A stretch of 64,000 nucleotides of DNA, taken from Legionella maceachernii (GTDB lineage Bacteria > Pseudomonadota > Gammaproteobacteria > Legionellales > Legionellaceae). Location: positions 75,898 to 139,897 of the forward strand of contig NZ_FUXJ01000002.1 in the NCBI RefSeq assembly GCF_900167045.1, in the 5' to 3' direction. This document shows, in pieces, positions 46,092 to 55,445 of the stretch. The notes under the pieces are model-generated. The model was not told the origin of the DNA, searched no databases, and saw only the letters and a program-made list of their open reading frames with translations. The position numbers and the translations under genes are program-made. Position 1 is the stretch's first letter. Each line of letters opens with the position of its first letter.

Positions 46092-46426
46092 GATGAAGTA
46101 TTCCCGTGTAAAGCCAATTTCAGGATGGCTAATTTCTGATTGAGTCCTTTAATGAGTGCGCGATAATGAGTGGCGTTTTTTACGCTTAGGGCAATTTGCT
46201 CATCGATGGATGAATAAGTATCGCTGGTTTGATAGAAAGGATTTACTTGTTGCAAGAAATCTGAATTAATCTCAGTTTTTTGCCCCAGTTGCTCTTCAAA
46301 ATTAACTGCCATGGTTTGATAATGACGCGTATTCGCATTGGCAATGTTATTGGCTATCGCGGTTTGTCGCATCAAGCTTGCATCCAGTGCTAAACGAATG
46401 AGTTCAATTGTTGGATCATAATTCAT
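46088..46426 (-). CDS. flgB: Flagellar rod protein FlgB
   Basis: Proximal rod component of 112 residues, somewhat shorter than the usual ~130-138. The N-terminal motif LDASLMRQTAIANNIANANT and the following RHYQTMAVNFEEQL are typical of FlgB. The C-terminal helix (LSVKNATHYRALIKGLNQKL) ends the protein. It lies 12 nt after flgI. Confidence 0.93.
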   Translation of the reverse strand: MNYDPTIELIRLALDASLMRQTAIANNIANANTRHYQTMAVNFEEQLGQKTEINSDFLQQVNPFYQTSDTYSSIDEQIALSVKNATHYRALIKGLNQKLAILKLALHGNTSS

Positions 46427-46438
46427 AGTTCCTCCTCG

Positions 46439-47575
46439 CTATTGAATGACCAGTTCGGCGTGTAGAGCCCCTGCACGCTGTAAACTTTGTAAAATCGCAA
46501 TAATATCGCGCGTTGATGTTTGTGCCTTGGTTAAAGAAGCAATTAACTCAGCAACCGTGGCTCCTTCAGCGAGTGTCACTGTATTCGCTGTTGTTTCTTT
46601 GACATTGATATTCGTTGACGGAGTAAGCGCTGTGTGAACTTCTTTACTCATATCGCTTAATAGTGTGGGTTGCGAGACGTTATAAGTAGTGGCTATTGCA
46701 ATTTGCAAATTACCATGAGAAATGGTGACAGGATCGATTTTCACATCTGCGCCGGCGATCACCACCCCCGTGCGCTCATTGACCACCACAGTAGGAAGGT
46801 TATCTGGCTCGATGGCAATGTTCTCTAATTGGCTGATGAAACGCACAAAATGCTTCTTTACCGTCATAGGAGGATGAATTTCGATGTCCTGGGCTGTCTT
46901 AGCAAGGGCAGTGTCAGCACCAAATTGCTGGTTGACAGCCTTTTCAACATGATCGGCTGTAGTAAAATCCGGACGATTTAAAATAATGTGAATTTCACCT
47001 TCTTTATTCATCAATTCGTTGTAAATTGTTTTTTCAACTACGGCGCCACTCGGTATAAGTCCAGTGGTAGGATGATTTTTTTGAATGACATTACCGTATA
47101 CATCATATTTAAAGCCGCCAATTGAAATGGGACCTTGTGCTAGGGCATACACTTGATTGTCAGGGCCTTTAAGTGGGGTGACGAGAAGCGTTCCACCCAG
47201 AAGACTTTTAGCATCGCCTAAGGACGCGACATTCACATCCAACTTGTCACCCTGATGAGCGTGGGTGGGAATATTCGCCGTCACAATGACGGTTGCAGAG
47301 TTTCGACTGTTAACTTCATTCGGATTGATATTGACTCCAAACGTTTGCAACAAATTGGCGATCGCTTGAGTGGTGTCTTTATTGCGGCGAGAATCACCGG
47401 AGCCAGCTAGGCCGATAACTAAACCATATCCAGTGATGGGATTTTCTTGTAAACCTGAGACATGAGCAATGGATTTTAAGCGTACCGCTCCATGGCTTGA
47501 CGTGAAACTGAAAACTAAAGTGAGGAGGAGAAATAACACATTAAAGGAGCCTGGCTGTTCTCTTAATTGCTTCAT
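46439..47575 (-). CDS. flgI: Flagellar P-ring protein FlgI
   Basis: Periplasmic bushing ring in the peptidoglycan layer. The 378-residue product has a signal peptide (cleavage near SHGAVRL) and the strongly conserved N-terminal block RLKSIAHVSGLQENPITGYG then LVIGLAGSGDS. Other family blocks are NVINPNEVNSRN-like (INPNEVNSRNSATVIVTANI) and VVNERTGVVIAGADVKI. FlgA, the P-ring chaperone, is not in this window. It overlaps flgH by 1 nt. Confidence 0.96.
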   Translation of the reverse strand: MKQLREQPGSFNVLFLLLTLVFSFTSSHGAVRLKSIAHVSGLQENPITGYGLVIGLAGSGDSRRNKDTTQAIANLLQTFGVNINPNEVNSRNSATVIVTANIPTHAHQGDKLDVNVASLGDAKSLLGGTLLVTPLKGPDNQVYALAQGPISIGGFKYDVYGNVIQKNHPTTGLIPSGAVVEKTIYNELMNKEGEIHIILNRPDFTTADHVEKAVNQQFGADTALAKTAQDIEIHPPMTVKKHFVRFISQLENIAIEPDNLPTVVVNERTGVVIAGADVKIDPVTISHGNLQIAIATTYNVSQPTLLSDMSKEVHTALTPSTNINVKETTANTVTLAEGATVAELIASLTKAQTSTRDIIAILQSLQRAGALHAELVIQ

Positions 47576-48180
47576 TACACCAACCCCATCAAGGACAATA
47601 CTTTATAGACGTAATTGCGTCGCTGCGAATCCGAAACTGAGCCTTCACCCGTATAAGTAATTTGTGTGTCAGCAAGGCGGGTCGAAAGTACGGTATTTTG
47701 CGAGCTGATGTCTTCAGGTCTGACAAAGCCACTGAGTAAAATGGTTTGTTGCTCACCATTGATGCGAATCAATTGATGGCCTTCCACGAGATAACCTCCC
47801 GATTGAACAGCCTTAATGCGTACGGTTAAGGCGGCTTTTATTTTGCCGTTACGTCCCGTTTTAGCCGAAGAGTGACCTTTACCACTCAAACCAAAACCGA
47901 CCTCATGGCGTTTTTTGTTGTAACTCGCTTCTAAAGCAGCCTTGATTTCTTTGCCCGAAGCAAGGTCAGCACTGCTATGGGCATTGGATGTTTCCATGAC
48001 GATGACAGTCAAAAGATCGCCTGGTAAATAGGCTTTTTTATCCGCAATCAGCGAGCGATAATTGCTCTCGTCAAATAAACTTACTGCACTTGCTAAGGGG
48101 GAAAGGAAGCAGCAAAGAGTAAGAGCACTGATTGTCAAAATACTAGGCATAAATAATCTTGCTTTAACCACGAATTTCAT
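47575..48180 (-). CDS. flgH: Flagellar L-ring protein FlgH
   Basis: Outer-membrane bushing ring. I take ATG 48180 (MKFVVKARLF, 201 residues), which overlaps flgG by 17 nt; ATG 48150 is an alternative. The N-terminus is a signal sequence with two cysteines (ISALTLCCFLSPLASA); canonical FlgH is a lipoprotein, but the lipobox is not clear. The mature part is typical: SLFDESNYRSLIADKKAYLP, GDLLTVIVMETSNAHSSADL and a C-terminal RPEDISSQNTVLSTRLADTQ. Presence of FlgH means the structure crosses the outer membrane. Confidence 0.92.
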   Translation of the reverse strand: MKFVVKARLFMPSILTISALTLCCFLSPLASAVSLFDESNYRSLIADKKAYLPGDLLTVIVMETSNAHSSADLASGKEIKAALEASYNKKRHEVGFGLSGKGHSSAKTGRNGKIKAALTVRIKAVQSGGYLVEGHQLIRINGEQQTILLSGFVRPEDISSQNTVLSTRLADTQITYTGEGSVSDSQRRNYVYKVLSLMGLV

Positions 48181-48937
48181 TGGTCGCTTTTTCCAATTCA
48201 TCAGCAATTTGTATGGCTTTGGCATTTAACTGATAAACGCGTTGAGCAAGGGTTAATTGCATCAGCGAATTCACCATATCGACATTGGATTGCTCAATTT
48301 GTTTCTGCAACAAAGAACCCATGCCATTGGTGTCCGGGGCATCAATAATTGGCTCACCCGTCTGTTCGGTTGGGTTATATAAGCCATTACCAATAGGATT
48401 TAACGCTTCAGGATTTAAGAATTGCGCGAGTTTAATCGTGCCTAAGAATTGAGGTTCAGGCTCATCCAGCATAATCGCTTCGACATCACCATTTTTTTGA
48501 ATGCTGATAGCAACGAAACCCTCGGGTATTTGGATATTGTCTGCTAGTCTTAAGCCATCCTGAGTGGCGAGATACCGATCGTCATCAATGATCAAGGTGG
48601 AATCACGTGTGTAGGAAATATTGCCATCAGGATGAATGACTTGCAGGAATCCACTGCCGTCAATAGCAATATTGTGCCAATCATCGCTTGGTTTCAGCGG
48701 ACCTTTGCTGAAATCTTTTGTTATTTTATAAATGGCGGTGCCTGCGCCTAATTGCGCTGTCGCCTGATTTTGGATAGTCGAAGTCCCATGAATGTTTTGA
48801 TATAACACATCAGTAAAGGTAATTTTTGAAGCTTTGTAATTGGGTGTATTCAAATTTGCTAAATCGTTAGCTATCTTGTCGATATAATACTCTTCCGTTT
48901 TTAAGCCGCTTGCGGCAATGGCAAATGCATCAGACAT
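48164..48937 (-). CDS. flgG: Distal rod protein FlgG
   Basis: Main distal rod subunit, 257 residues, normal length. Signatures: AIAASGLKTEEYYIDKIAND, LANLNTPNYKASKITFTDVL at the N-terminus; GSGFLQVIHPDGNISYTRDS in the middle; QIEQSNVDMVNSLMQLTLAQ at the C-terminus. It overlaps flgF by 8 nt and flgH by 17 nt. Confidence 0.94.
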   Translation of the reverse strand: MSDAFAIAASGLKTEEYYIDKIANDLANLNTPNYKASKITFTDVLYQNIHGTSTIQNQATAQLGAGTAIYKITKDFSKGPLKPSDDWHNIAIDGSGFLQVIHPDGNISYTRDSTLIIDDDRYLATQDGLRLADNIQIPEGFVAISIQKNGDVEAIMLDEPEPQFLGTIKLAQFLNPEALNPIGNGLYNPTEQTGEPIIDAPDTNGMGSLLQKQIEQSNVDMVNSLMQLTLAQRVYQLNAKAIQIADELEKATNEIRG

Positions 48938-49646
48938 TTCCTTCTCCTAATTGACTAATTGCCGTGGATAACAAATTATCCGCGGTCCGCATCACCCGTT
49001 GTGATGCTTCGAAATGGCGAGAGGTTTTAAGCATTTCGAGCATCTCATCCACCGACTTCACATTGGATTGCTCAATAAAACCTTGTAATACACGAATAGT
49101 ACTATTCGCGGGATTTGGTAATTCAACCGATTCGTAAAGCCCTTGGCCGCGGTAGTTCAGTTTTTGCATTTGAGAAAATTCAACAAGATTGATTTGCTCA
49201 ACCTTGTGATTATCGACATAAACGATGCCTTGGGAATCGATAGTGAAGGAATTATTATCCACACGGATAGGTCCTGATTTCCCTAAAAGCAAAGCCCCGG
49301 TCGCCAATGATAATTCTCCTCGTTCGTTAACCTGTAAATCGCCGCGACGGGTATAAAAAACCCCTTCTTCGGTTTGCACCTCAAAAAAACCATCTCCCGA
49401 AATCGCAATATCTTTTGCGTTTTGCGATTGCGTCACTGTACCTTGCGTAAAGATTTTTGCGTTCTGCATTTGTTGGTGAGCTGAAGGGATTTCAGTGTCT
49501 AATTGCATAGAAAATGACTTATTTTCAAGGAGTTGACGCTTATAACCGGGCGTTTGCATATTGGTAATGTTTTGATTAATTGATTGCAAACGCAGTTGGT
49601 CTTGTAACAGGGCTATTTGAGCTGCACCAATGGCATCCATCATCAT
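48930..49646 (-). CDS. flgF: Rod protein FlgF
   Basis: Proximal rod protein, 238 residues. N-terminal block RLQSINQNITNMQTPGYKRQ and core GDGFFEVQTEEGVFYTRRGD are flagellar rod signatures. The C-terminal FIEQSNVKSVDEMLEMLKTS with RHFEASQRVMRTADNLL is closer to FlgF than FlgG, as is its position. Three consecutive ATGs follow AAGGAT; any may serve as the start. It lies 11 nt after flhA. Confidence 0.9.
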   Translation of the reverse strand: MMMDAIGAAQIALLQDQLRLQSINQNITNMQTPGYKRQLLENKSFSMQLDTEIPSAHQQMQNAKIFTQGTVTQSQNAKDIAISGDGFFEVQTEEGVFYTRRGDLQVNERGELSLATGALLLGKSGPIRVDNNSFTIDSQGIVYVDNHKVEQINLVEFSQMQKLNYRGQGLYESVELPNPANSTIRVLQGFIEQSNVKSVDEMLEMLKTSRHFEASQRVMRTADNLLSTAISQLGEGNV

Positions 49647-49657
49647 GATTTTTATCC

Positions 49658-51664
49658 TTATTGCACAACAGCGAATGATTCGACTTGAATACTGATTGGT
49701 ATTTCATTCATGGCCAATACAGTCAGGTGAGGAATCACGCGTTGAGTTAATTGCTTGATAGGTCTGCGCAGAGCAGAAGAACAAAGCAACACCGGTCTTT
49801 TTCTTTCGCCAAGCATTTTTTCGACTTGATTAGCAAGCGAAGTAATGAAATTTTCAGTCAAACTTGGTTCTAATGCCCAAAAGTCTTTGCCTAAATTTTG
49901 ATTGAGTTTTTGCTCAAGAACGGGGGCAAGAGTGAGCACTTGCAAACTGTCTTGATTTATTAATAATTTTTGGCAAATGGCTGTACCAAGGCGCATGCGC
50001 ACAAGCTCAGTCAGCTGAGTCGGGTCAGTGATGGTTTTTGCGTGTTCCAGCAACACTTCGAGAATGGTAGATAAATAACGAATAGGCACTTTTTCTTGTA
50101 ATAAATTTTTAAGAATGCATTGTACTTGGCTTAAGGGTAGTAAAGTTGGAATGAGTTCATCGCGAAGATGACGAACATTTGTTTGTTCAAGTAAGATCTC
50201 GGTTTCGGTTCTTGTGAGTAAATCAGCAATATGATGATAAACAACTTCTTTTAGGTGAGTAATGAGCACATTGATGGGGTCACACAAGGTATATCCCATT
50301 TCAACTGCCTTGGTTTGCTGAGAGGGATCAATCCAGGCTGCAGCTAATCCGTAGCTGGGATCGCGCACTGCGATGCCATCTTTCAATAGAGTTTCTTGAT
50401 GAGTTCTGCTCGAAGCGAGGGCGAGCATTTTATCAAAATACAGTGGATGATGACCGCCTTGGTTATTCCCTTGAATACTAATGTGATAAAACGGATAACT
50501 GAGCTTTTTATCGCTTAACAATTTAATTTCGGGAATAACAAATCCAAGTTCAAAAGCGATGCGCTCACGTACTTGTTGAAGGTACTGAAGAAAGGTTTGT
50601 TCTTGTTGAGCGAGACGCGTGAACAGTTCAGGATGTAAGTGAATTTCTACTGGATAAATTTTAATTTTGTCATAAAGAGACACTTCGTTTTCTTCAATAA
50701 TTTCTTCCGTTTTTGTTCGGAGTGCGTGCCAGGTAGCCGTTGCAAAAAGGCCAAAAATAGTGAGTACTGGAAGGGCTGGAATGCCGTTTAAGAGGAGCAA
50801 ACTTAATAAGCCCACACACACCATGATTAAGCTTTTAGGATAAGCGGCAATTTGCTTAGCAATCTCACTACCTAGTTGCGTGTCGGTGGCGGCTCGGGTG
50901 ACAATAATTCCCGTCGCTGTTGAAATGATTAATGCTGGAATTTGAGTGACTAAGCCATCGCCAACAGTCAGCAAAGTATACCGTTGAATCGATTCACTAA
51001 GCGTGAATCCTTTTTGTGCCATACCAATGGCAAGTCCGCCAATGATGTCCACTAAAATAATTAAAATACCCGCAATAGCATCCCCTTTGACAAATTTAGA
51101 CGCACCATCCATTGAACCGTAGAAATTGGCTTCTTTTTCAATTTGTGCACGCCTCAATTTCGCCTCAGCGTGAGAAATAATCCCCATGTTGAGATCCGCG
51201 TCAATACTCATTTGTTTACCGGGCATGCTGTCTAAAGTAAATCTGGCAGCCACCTCTGCTACTCGCTGAGCGCCATTGGTGATCACGAGGTATTGGATAA
51301 TGATAAGAATTAAAAATACCACTAACCCCATCACATAATTCCCTCCAATCACATATTGCCCCATTGTCTGAATGACTTGTCCGGCATTTCCTTCAGCAAG
51401 AATAAGACGCGTCGCCGAAATATTAAGTGCTAAGCGAAAAAGAGTTGAAAGCAATAGCAGCGCTGGAAAAGTAGAAAAGCTTAAAGGTTTATCGGTATAA
51501 AATGTTAAGAGAAGAATAGTTAATGCCCAACTGAAGTTAATGATAAGTAGAAAGTCGAGTAAAGCAGCGGGGATGGGAATAAATAAGATAAGGAGTATGC
51601 TGATCGCAAAACTTATCATGATTAATTCACTATTTCCTTGAAATCGATTTGGACGAGGTGTCAT
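49658..51664 (-). CDS. flhA: Export gate protein FlhA
   Basis: Proton-channel and substrate-docking component of the export gate. The 668-residue product is close to family length. About eight transmembrane helices fill residues 15-310; the FHIPEP-family signature MPGKQMSIDADLNMGIISHA (about residues 150-170) and its continuation to FVKGDAIAGI are intact, including the conserved Asp used in proton coupling. The C-terminal cytoplasmic domain (about 330-668) includes PINVLITHLKEVV. It overlaps flhB by 4 nt. Confidence 0.97.
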   Translation of the reverse strand: MTPRPNRFQGNSELIMISFAISILLILFIPIPAALLDFLLIINFSWALTILLLTFYTDKPLSFSTFPALLLLSTLFRLALNISATRLILAEGNAGQVIQTMGQYVIGGNYVMGLVVFLILIIIQYLVITNGAQRVAEVAARFTLDSMPGKQMSIDADLNMGIISHAEAKLRRAQIEKEANFYGSMDGASKFVKGDAIAGILIILVDIIGGLAIGMAQKGFTLSESIQRYTLLTVGDGLVTQIPALIISTATGIIVTRAATDTQLGSEIAKQIAAYPKSLIMVCVGLLSLLLLNGIPALPVLTIFGLFATATWHALRTKTEEIIEENEVSLYDKIKIYPVEIHLHPELFTRLAQQEQTFLQYLQQVRERIAFELGFVIPEIKLLSDKKLSYPFYHISIQGNNQGGHHPLYFDKMLALASSRTHQETLLKDGIAVRDPSYGLAAAWIDPSQQTKAVEMGYTLCDPINVLITHLKEVVYHHIADLLTRTETEILLEQTNVRHLRDELIPTLLPLSQVQCILKNLLQEKVPIRYLSTILEVLLEHAKTITDPTQLTELVRMRLGTAICQKLLINQDSLQVLTLAPVLEQKLNQNLGKDFWALEPSLTENFITSLANQVEKMLGERKRPVLLCSSALRRPIKQLTQRVIPHLTVLAMNEIPISIQVESFAVVQ

Positions 51665-52713
51665 GTGAGCCCTCGCTGGCGATAAATCTCGCGGAAAATA
51701 AGGGCTGCAACGGGAAAATGCTCAGCGTGAATCCATTGATTGACGTCGACTGTAGCAAACAAGGACTGGGCGAATGATTTATTTTGAATAATGGGCACAT
51801 GATGACGCTCAGCCAATAGTCTTGCTTGGTTAGCAAAATCGCCGCGTGCTTTGAAAACCACTTTAGGTGCAGGCATGGCATAGCGCTCGTATTTCAGGGC
51901 AATTGCCAAATGAGTTGGATTAGTAATAATCACATCAGCGGTTTTTACTTGTTCTAACGCCGCTGTTTTTTGCCGGATTTGTTGCTGAAGTTGTTTAATT
52001 TTCGCTTTAATTATAGGGTCACCTTCACGTTGGCGGTACTCATCTTTCACTTCTTGTTTACTCATCCGATTATCTTTTTTATATTTCCAGCTCATGTACA
52101 ACTTATCTAATATTGCTAATGCAAATAACACCAATAAAAGTTGCCACATGAATTTAAAAATCAGGGACATGATGAAAGAGGGGTGGGCGTTGGGGCTAAC
52201 GATTAATAAGTGTAATAGCGTGTGAGTTTCTCGAGGCAGTCGGAATAAGATAAATAAGAAAATGAAGATTAATTTAAGACTCGATTTTATTCCCATAAAT
52301 AAAGCATGCGAGGAGACTAACCGTTTAAATCCTTGGGCTAAATTAATCCTATCCATTTTAGGCGAAAGCGCTTTTGTAGACCAAACGAAACCTGTCTGAG
52401 CAATAGTCGATAAAACAAGACTAAATAGACTTGCTAGGGCAAAAGGTAACCACAAAAATATTAAGCTGGACAAAAGAAATTGCTGTAGTTTAGCCAGGTT
52501 TCCAATCTGCAACGAAAAATGCGCCGATAAATGGAAAAGCGCGATCATCAATGTCTTCATTTGCTGAAGCATGGAAGGCCACAAGGCGCTAGTGACGAAA
52601 AGCAAACTCATCAAAACCAGCGTTGAATTTAACTCAAGGCTTTTATTGACGACTCCTTTTTCTTTTGCTTTTTGCAGCTTATAGGGTGTTGCTTTCTCTG
52701 TTTTATCGCTCAT
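51661..52713 (-). CDS. flhB: Export gate specificity switch FlhB
   Basis: Membrane component with an autocleaving domain that switches from rod/hook to later substrates. ATG 52713 starts MSDKTEKATPYKLQKAKEKG, the standard N-terminus, giving 350 residues; the frame upstream lies within fliR and is rejected. Four transmembrane helices are followed by the conserved QEVKDEYRQREGDPIIKAKI and the cleavage motif NPTH (Asn265-Pro266). The autoproteolytic switch is thus intact although no filament genes are present nearby. It overlaps fliR by 4 nt. Confidence 0.96.
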   Translation of the reverse strand: MSDKTEKATPYKLQKAKEKGVVNKSLELNSTLVLMSLLFVTSALWPSMLQQMKTLMIALFHLSAHFSLQIGNLAKLQQFLLSSLIFLWLPFALASLFSLVLSTIAQTGFVWSTKALSPKMDRINLAQGFKRLVSSHALFMGIKSSLKLIFIFLFILFRLPRETHTLLHLLIVSPNAHPSFIMSLIFKFMWQLLLVLFALAILDKLYMSWKYKKDNRMSKQEVKDEYRQREGDPIIKAKIKQLQQQIRQKTAALEQVKTADVIITNPTHLAIALKYERYAMPAPKVVFKARGDFANQARLLAERHHVPIIQNKSFAQSLFATVDVNQWIHAEHFPVAALIFREIYRQRGLT

Positions 52714-53465
52714 AACATCACCTCTTGCCATGTTTGAAAACAGAGATTGAAAAGTCTTTCCATTAATGGTGTGATGTAATTCAATATGAACGTGAGAAGA
52801 ACAAAGCCGAGCAAAATTTTGAGGGGTAATGCTAAAAAATAGGTGCTTATTTGTGGCATATTGCGAGTGATTACAGCACTCAATAATTCGATAAGTAATA
52901 AACCAATGAGCACGGGGGCAGCAAGCATCCAAGAGAGAGTAAAAACCAGGCCAAATTGGCTAGTCAGAAGATGAAAATGCTTAAAAAGGATGAGCTTACC
53001 TGGTGGAATAATCGCTAATGAAAAAGCAAGTCCTTGTATTAATCGATGATGTCCATGCAATGCAAAAAAGGTTAAGACACCAAGTAGTGTGAATAAACGA
53101 CCTGTTAATGGATCATACGTGTGTTCACTGGGGTTCAAAATTGCAAGCGAATTTAGTCCAATCTGCGTGTCAATCAATTGGCCAGCCACCTGGAAAACAG
53201 CAAAAGCTGCGTAGAGACTTAGGGATAAAATTAAGCCGTTACTGAATTCGACTAATGCAGCGGCGACCAAACTGAGTTCATTGAGCTGTTGCGTGGATAA
53301 TGATAAATGGCTGACAAGTAAAAGGCTTAGTGCAAAAACAATGAATAGTCGTATAGAAAGGGGTAATTGGCTAACTGCTTGAATAGGAGTGAAAATCAAC
53401 ACTACGCCGAGGCGGATTGCCACCAAGAAGAGAACAGCAAATGGAGAATAGCTAAGGGTTATCAT
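52710..53465 (-). CDS. fliR: Export gate protein FliR
   Basis: Single-copy gate subunit, 251 residues, with about six transmembrane segments. Family blocks: RLGVVLIFTPIQAVSQLPLS near the N-terminus, AGQLIDTQIGLNSLAILNPS (about residues 95-114), and APVLIGLLLIELLSAVITRN further on, matching FliR/SctT. It overlaps fliQ and flhB by 4 nt each. Confidence 0.95.
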   Translation of the reverse strand: MITLSYSPFAVLFLVAIRLGVVLIFTPIQAVSQLPLSIRLFIVFALSLLLVSHLSLSTQQLNELSLVAAALVEFSNGLILSLSLYAAFAVFQVAGQLIDTQIGLNSLAILNPSEHTYDPLTGRLFTLLGVLTFFALHGHHRLIQGLAFSLAIIPPGKLILFKHFHLLTSQFGLVFTLSWMLAAPVLIGLLLIELLSAVITRNMPQISTYFLALPLKILLGFVLLTFILNYITPLMERLFNLCFQTWQEVML

Positions 53466-53731
53466 CCTATTGTCTCCGGAATGCTTAGAATAAGATTTTT
53501 GGCAAAGTCAACAAGTGAATGCAGCATCCATCCACTGCAGACCATCAGCATTAAGACAACCGCTAGAACTTTAGGAATAAAGCTTACAGAGGAATCTTGG
53601 ATTTGAGTGACGACTTGTAAAACAGAGACAATAAGCCCGCAAAGCAGAGCGGCTAAAATAATAGGCGAAGGTATTAGCAAAGCGTGCCAAAGCAGTTGTT
53701 TGGATAAATAAATCGCTAAGTCGTTAGACAT
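53462..53731 (-). CDS. fliQ: Export gate protein FliQ
   Basis: Gate subunit of 89 residues with two transmembrane helices. The signature PSPIILAALLCGLIVSVLQV followed by VTQIQDSSVSFIPKVLAVVL is diagnostic. It is the first gene of the 24-gene minus-strand operon running to the TPR gene. Confidence 0.95.
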   Translation of the reverse strand: MSNDLAIYLSKQLLWHALLIPSPIILAALLCGLIVSVLQVVTQIQDSSVSFIPKVLAVVLMLMVCSGWMLHSLVDFAKNLILSIPETIG

Positions 53732-53796
53732 TGTCCATTTCCATGTATTCGAGCTTACTTGTAGTCTTCCGTGTGGAATCCGTAAAAAACGGGTGG

Positions 53797-53825
53797 ATTA
53801 AAGCAAATTTAAAACGAATTAGCAA
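53797..53825 (-). promoter_or_regulatory. Candidate sigma70-like promoter of flagellar operon
   Basis: On the minus strand TTGCTA (53825-53820), 17 nt, then TTTAAT (53802-53797), about 65 nt before the fliQ start. This is a 4/6 and 5/6 match to the vegetative consensus with ideal spacing. I see no sigma54 (GG-N10-GC) or sigma28-type promoter here, which would be usual for flagellar genes. Confidence 0.35.
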
Positions 53826-53923
53826 GAGGGTTTTTCGACATTGTTTTTGATGACCCAAGCGGACCAGTGAGGAGTATTTGCTCGTTCTGTGAGAAATGTC
53901 AACGCCAGTTGTACGCCATCACT

Positions 53924-54412
53924 TCATTTTTTCCCATGGCAATTTTTGTATTTCTTTTGGCTGCCGCAAGGACAAGGCGCGTTACGTGAAGTTTTATTTT
54001 TCCTAGAGGAAGAGGGCGTTTTAAGAGGAGTTCCATCCGTATAAAACCATTTCCCTTCATGGCGCTGAAATTGACTGAGTTCATGAATAGTCTGATTTTC
54101 TCCTTGCACTTGATAGGTTGCAATGAATTCAACATAGCCAATGTTTTCATTTTTAGGGTCCATTTCGCTTTTTACAATGTGTAAACCCATCCAAGCGACC
54201 TGTTTTGCCCAGCGCTCGGCTTCTGTTGCATCAAACCCCTCTAACGGTTTCCCCCGCATGGTTTTTTGTATGTAATCGATGTTAGCCCGAGAATACGCCG
54301 AATAACGCGAGCGCATTAAACGCTCTGGCGTATTGGGAATTTCTTGATTTTCGATATACTGACCACAGCAAGCTAAATAATCGGTTTGTGAACCACAAGG
54401 ACATTCAATCAT
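53924..54412 (-). CDS. ychJ: YchJ-family SEC-C motif protein
   Basis: UPF0225/YchJ protein of 162 residues. SEC-C type zinc-binding motifs lie at both ends: CPCGSQTDYLACCG (residues 4-17) and APCPCGSQKKYKNCHGKK at the C-terminus. The central NTF2-like domain contains RLMRSRYSAYSRANIDYIQK and EFIATYQVQGENQTIHELSQ. SEC-C motifs are also found in SecA, but no enzymatic function is firmly known. It is a single gene upstream of, and unrelated to, the flagellar operon. Confidence 0.93.
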   Translation of the reverse strand: MIECPCGSQTDYLACCGQYIENQEIPNTPERLMRSRYSAYSRANIDYIQKTMRGKPLEGFDATEAERWAKQVAWMGLHIVKSEMDPKNENIGYVEFIATYQVQGENQTIHELSQFQRHEGKWFYTDGTPLKTPSSSRKNKTSRNAPCPCGSQKKYKNCHGKK

Positions 54413-54529
54413 TTCTCTTTCCTAAACTTGTTTATTACCTACCTGACAGATTATTATTTCGTGACAGTTTAAGGTGCCTCTTGTTTTTGCAACACCCATT
54501 TAACAACAGTGCTATAAGGAATAGCCAAC

Positions 54530-55258
54530 ATGATTACATTGTACCAATTTCCTGGTATTTGGGGATTACCCAACGCAAGTCCATTTTGTCTAAAGGTTGA
54601 AACTTACTTACGCATGGCAGAAATTCCTTTTGAAATACGATTTGTAAGAAATCCGCGAAAAGCACCTAAAGGTAAACTTCCTTTTATTAAAATGGATGAC
54701 AAGACACTTGCCGATAGTGAGTTAATTATTGACTATTTAAAAGGAAAAGTAGGGAACGTGTTGGATAGAAATTTAAATAAAGAACAGAAGGCATTATCGG
54801 TAGTACTCGATAATACTTTTGCCGAGCGATTATATTGGATTATGGTGTATATGCGCTGGCAATATGAACCCAATTGGCCGATTATCAACAAGGCTTTTTT
54901 TGACAAAATGCCGACACTATCAAAATTGTTTGTTCCTGCTATTGTTCGTAAGAACATATTGAAAACTTTGTATGCTCAAGGGATGGGTCGGCACAATTAT
55001 GACGAAATTTTAGAAATGGGTTATAAAACGCTTGATGCCATTGTCGATTTACTTGGTGAGAACAAATATTTTCATGGAAGTGAACCAAGTAGCATCGATG
55101 CGACTGCGTTTGCATTTTTGGCGAATATTGTGTGGCTTCCTTATGAAGATGCGCTGAAAACCCATCTCAATAAACAGGCGACTGTGCTGAGCTTCTGCGA
55201 CAGAATGTGGAATAGTTTTTACCCTGAATTAGCAAAACCTTTTACTATTATTTCTTAA
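54530..55258 (+). CDS. Glutathione S-transferase-like protein, Fax/metaxin type
   Basis: Protein of 242 residues with a thioredoxin-like N-terminal domain (ITLYQFPGIWGLPNASPFCL and PFIKMDDKTLADSELIIDYL) and an all-helical C-terminal domain. The PN-x-SPFCLKVETYLRM beginning and the ending SIDATAFAFLANIVW match the Fax (failed axon connections)/metaxin-related GST branch rather than cytosolic detoxifying GSTs. Bacterial roles are unclear; glutathione binding cannot be read with confidence. It is divergent from ychJ. Confidence 0.85.
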   Translation: MITLYQFPGIWGLPNASPFCLKVETYLRMAEIPFEIRFVRNPRKAPKGKLPFIKMDDKTLADSELIIDYLKGKVGNVLDRNLNKEQKALSVVLDNTFAERLYWIMVYMRWQYEPNWPIINKAFFDKMPTLSKLFVPAIVRKNILKTLYAQGMGRHNYDEILEMGYKTLDAIVDLLGENKYFHGSEPSSIDATAFAFLANIVWLPYEDALKTHLNKQATVLSFCDRMWNSFYPELAKPFTIIS

Positions 55259-55445
55259 TGAGAGGAGAGTGTGACGTAATAGCTGACGTAGTCATTAGGG
55301 TTACGCTCAAAATAAGTTGGTTTTTTATGTTCATATAAAAATGAATAGGTTTCCTGACTAAGTTTTTTAGGAGTTGTGCCGACTTTGCAATATGAATTTT
55401 ATTTGTTAAGATTGATCCCGCTTAAAATAACATTTGAGGTCATAT

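Noticed and set aside
35707..53731. Operon as a non-flagellar injectisome (virulence T3SS)
   Set aside because: FlgB, FlgC, FlgF, FlgG, FlgH, FlgI, FlgD and FlgE are all present; no secretin, needle or translocon genes. It is flagellar in origin, whatever its current role.
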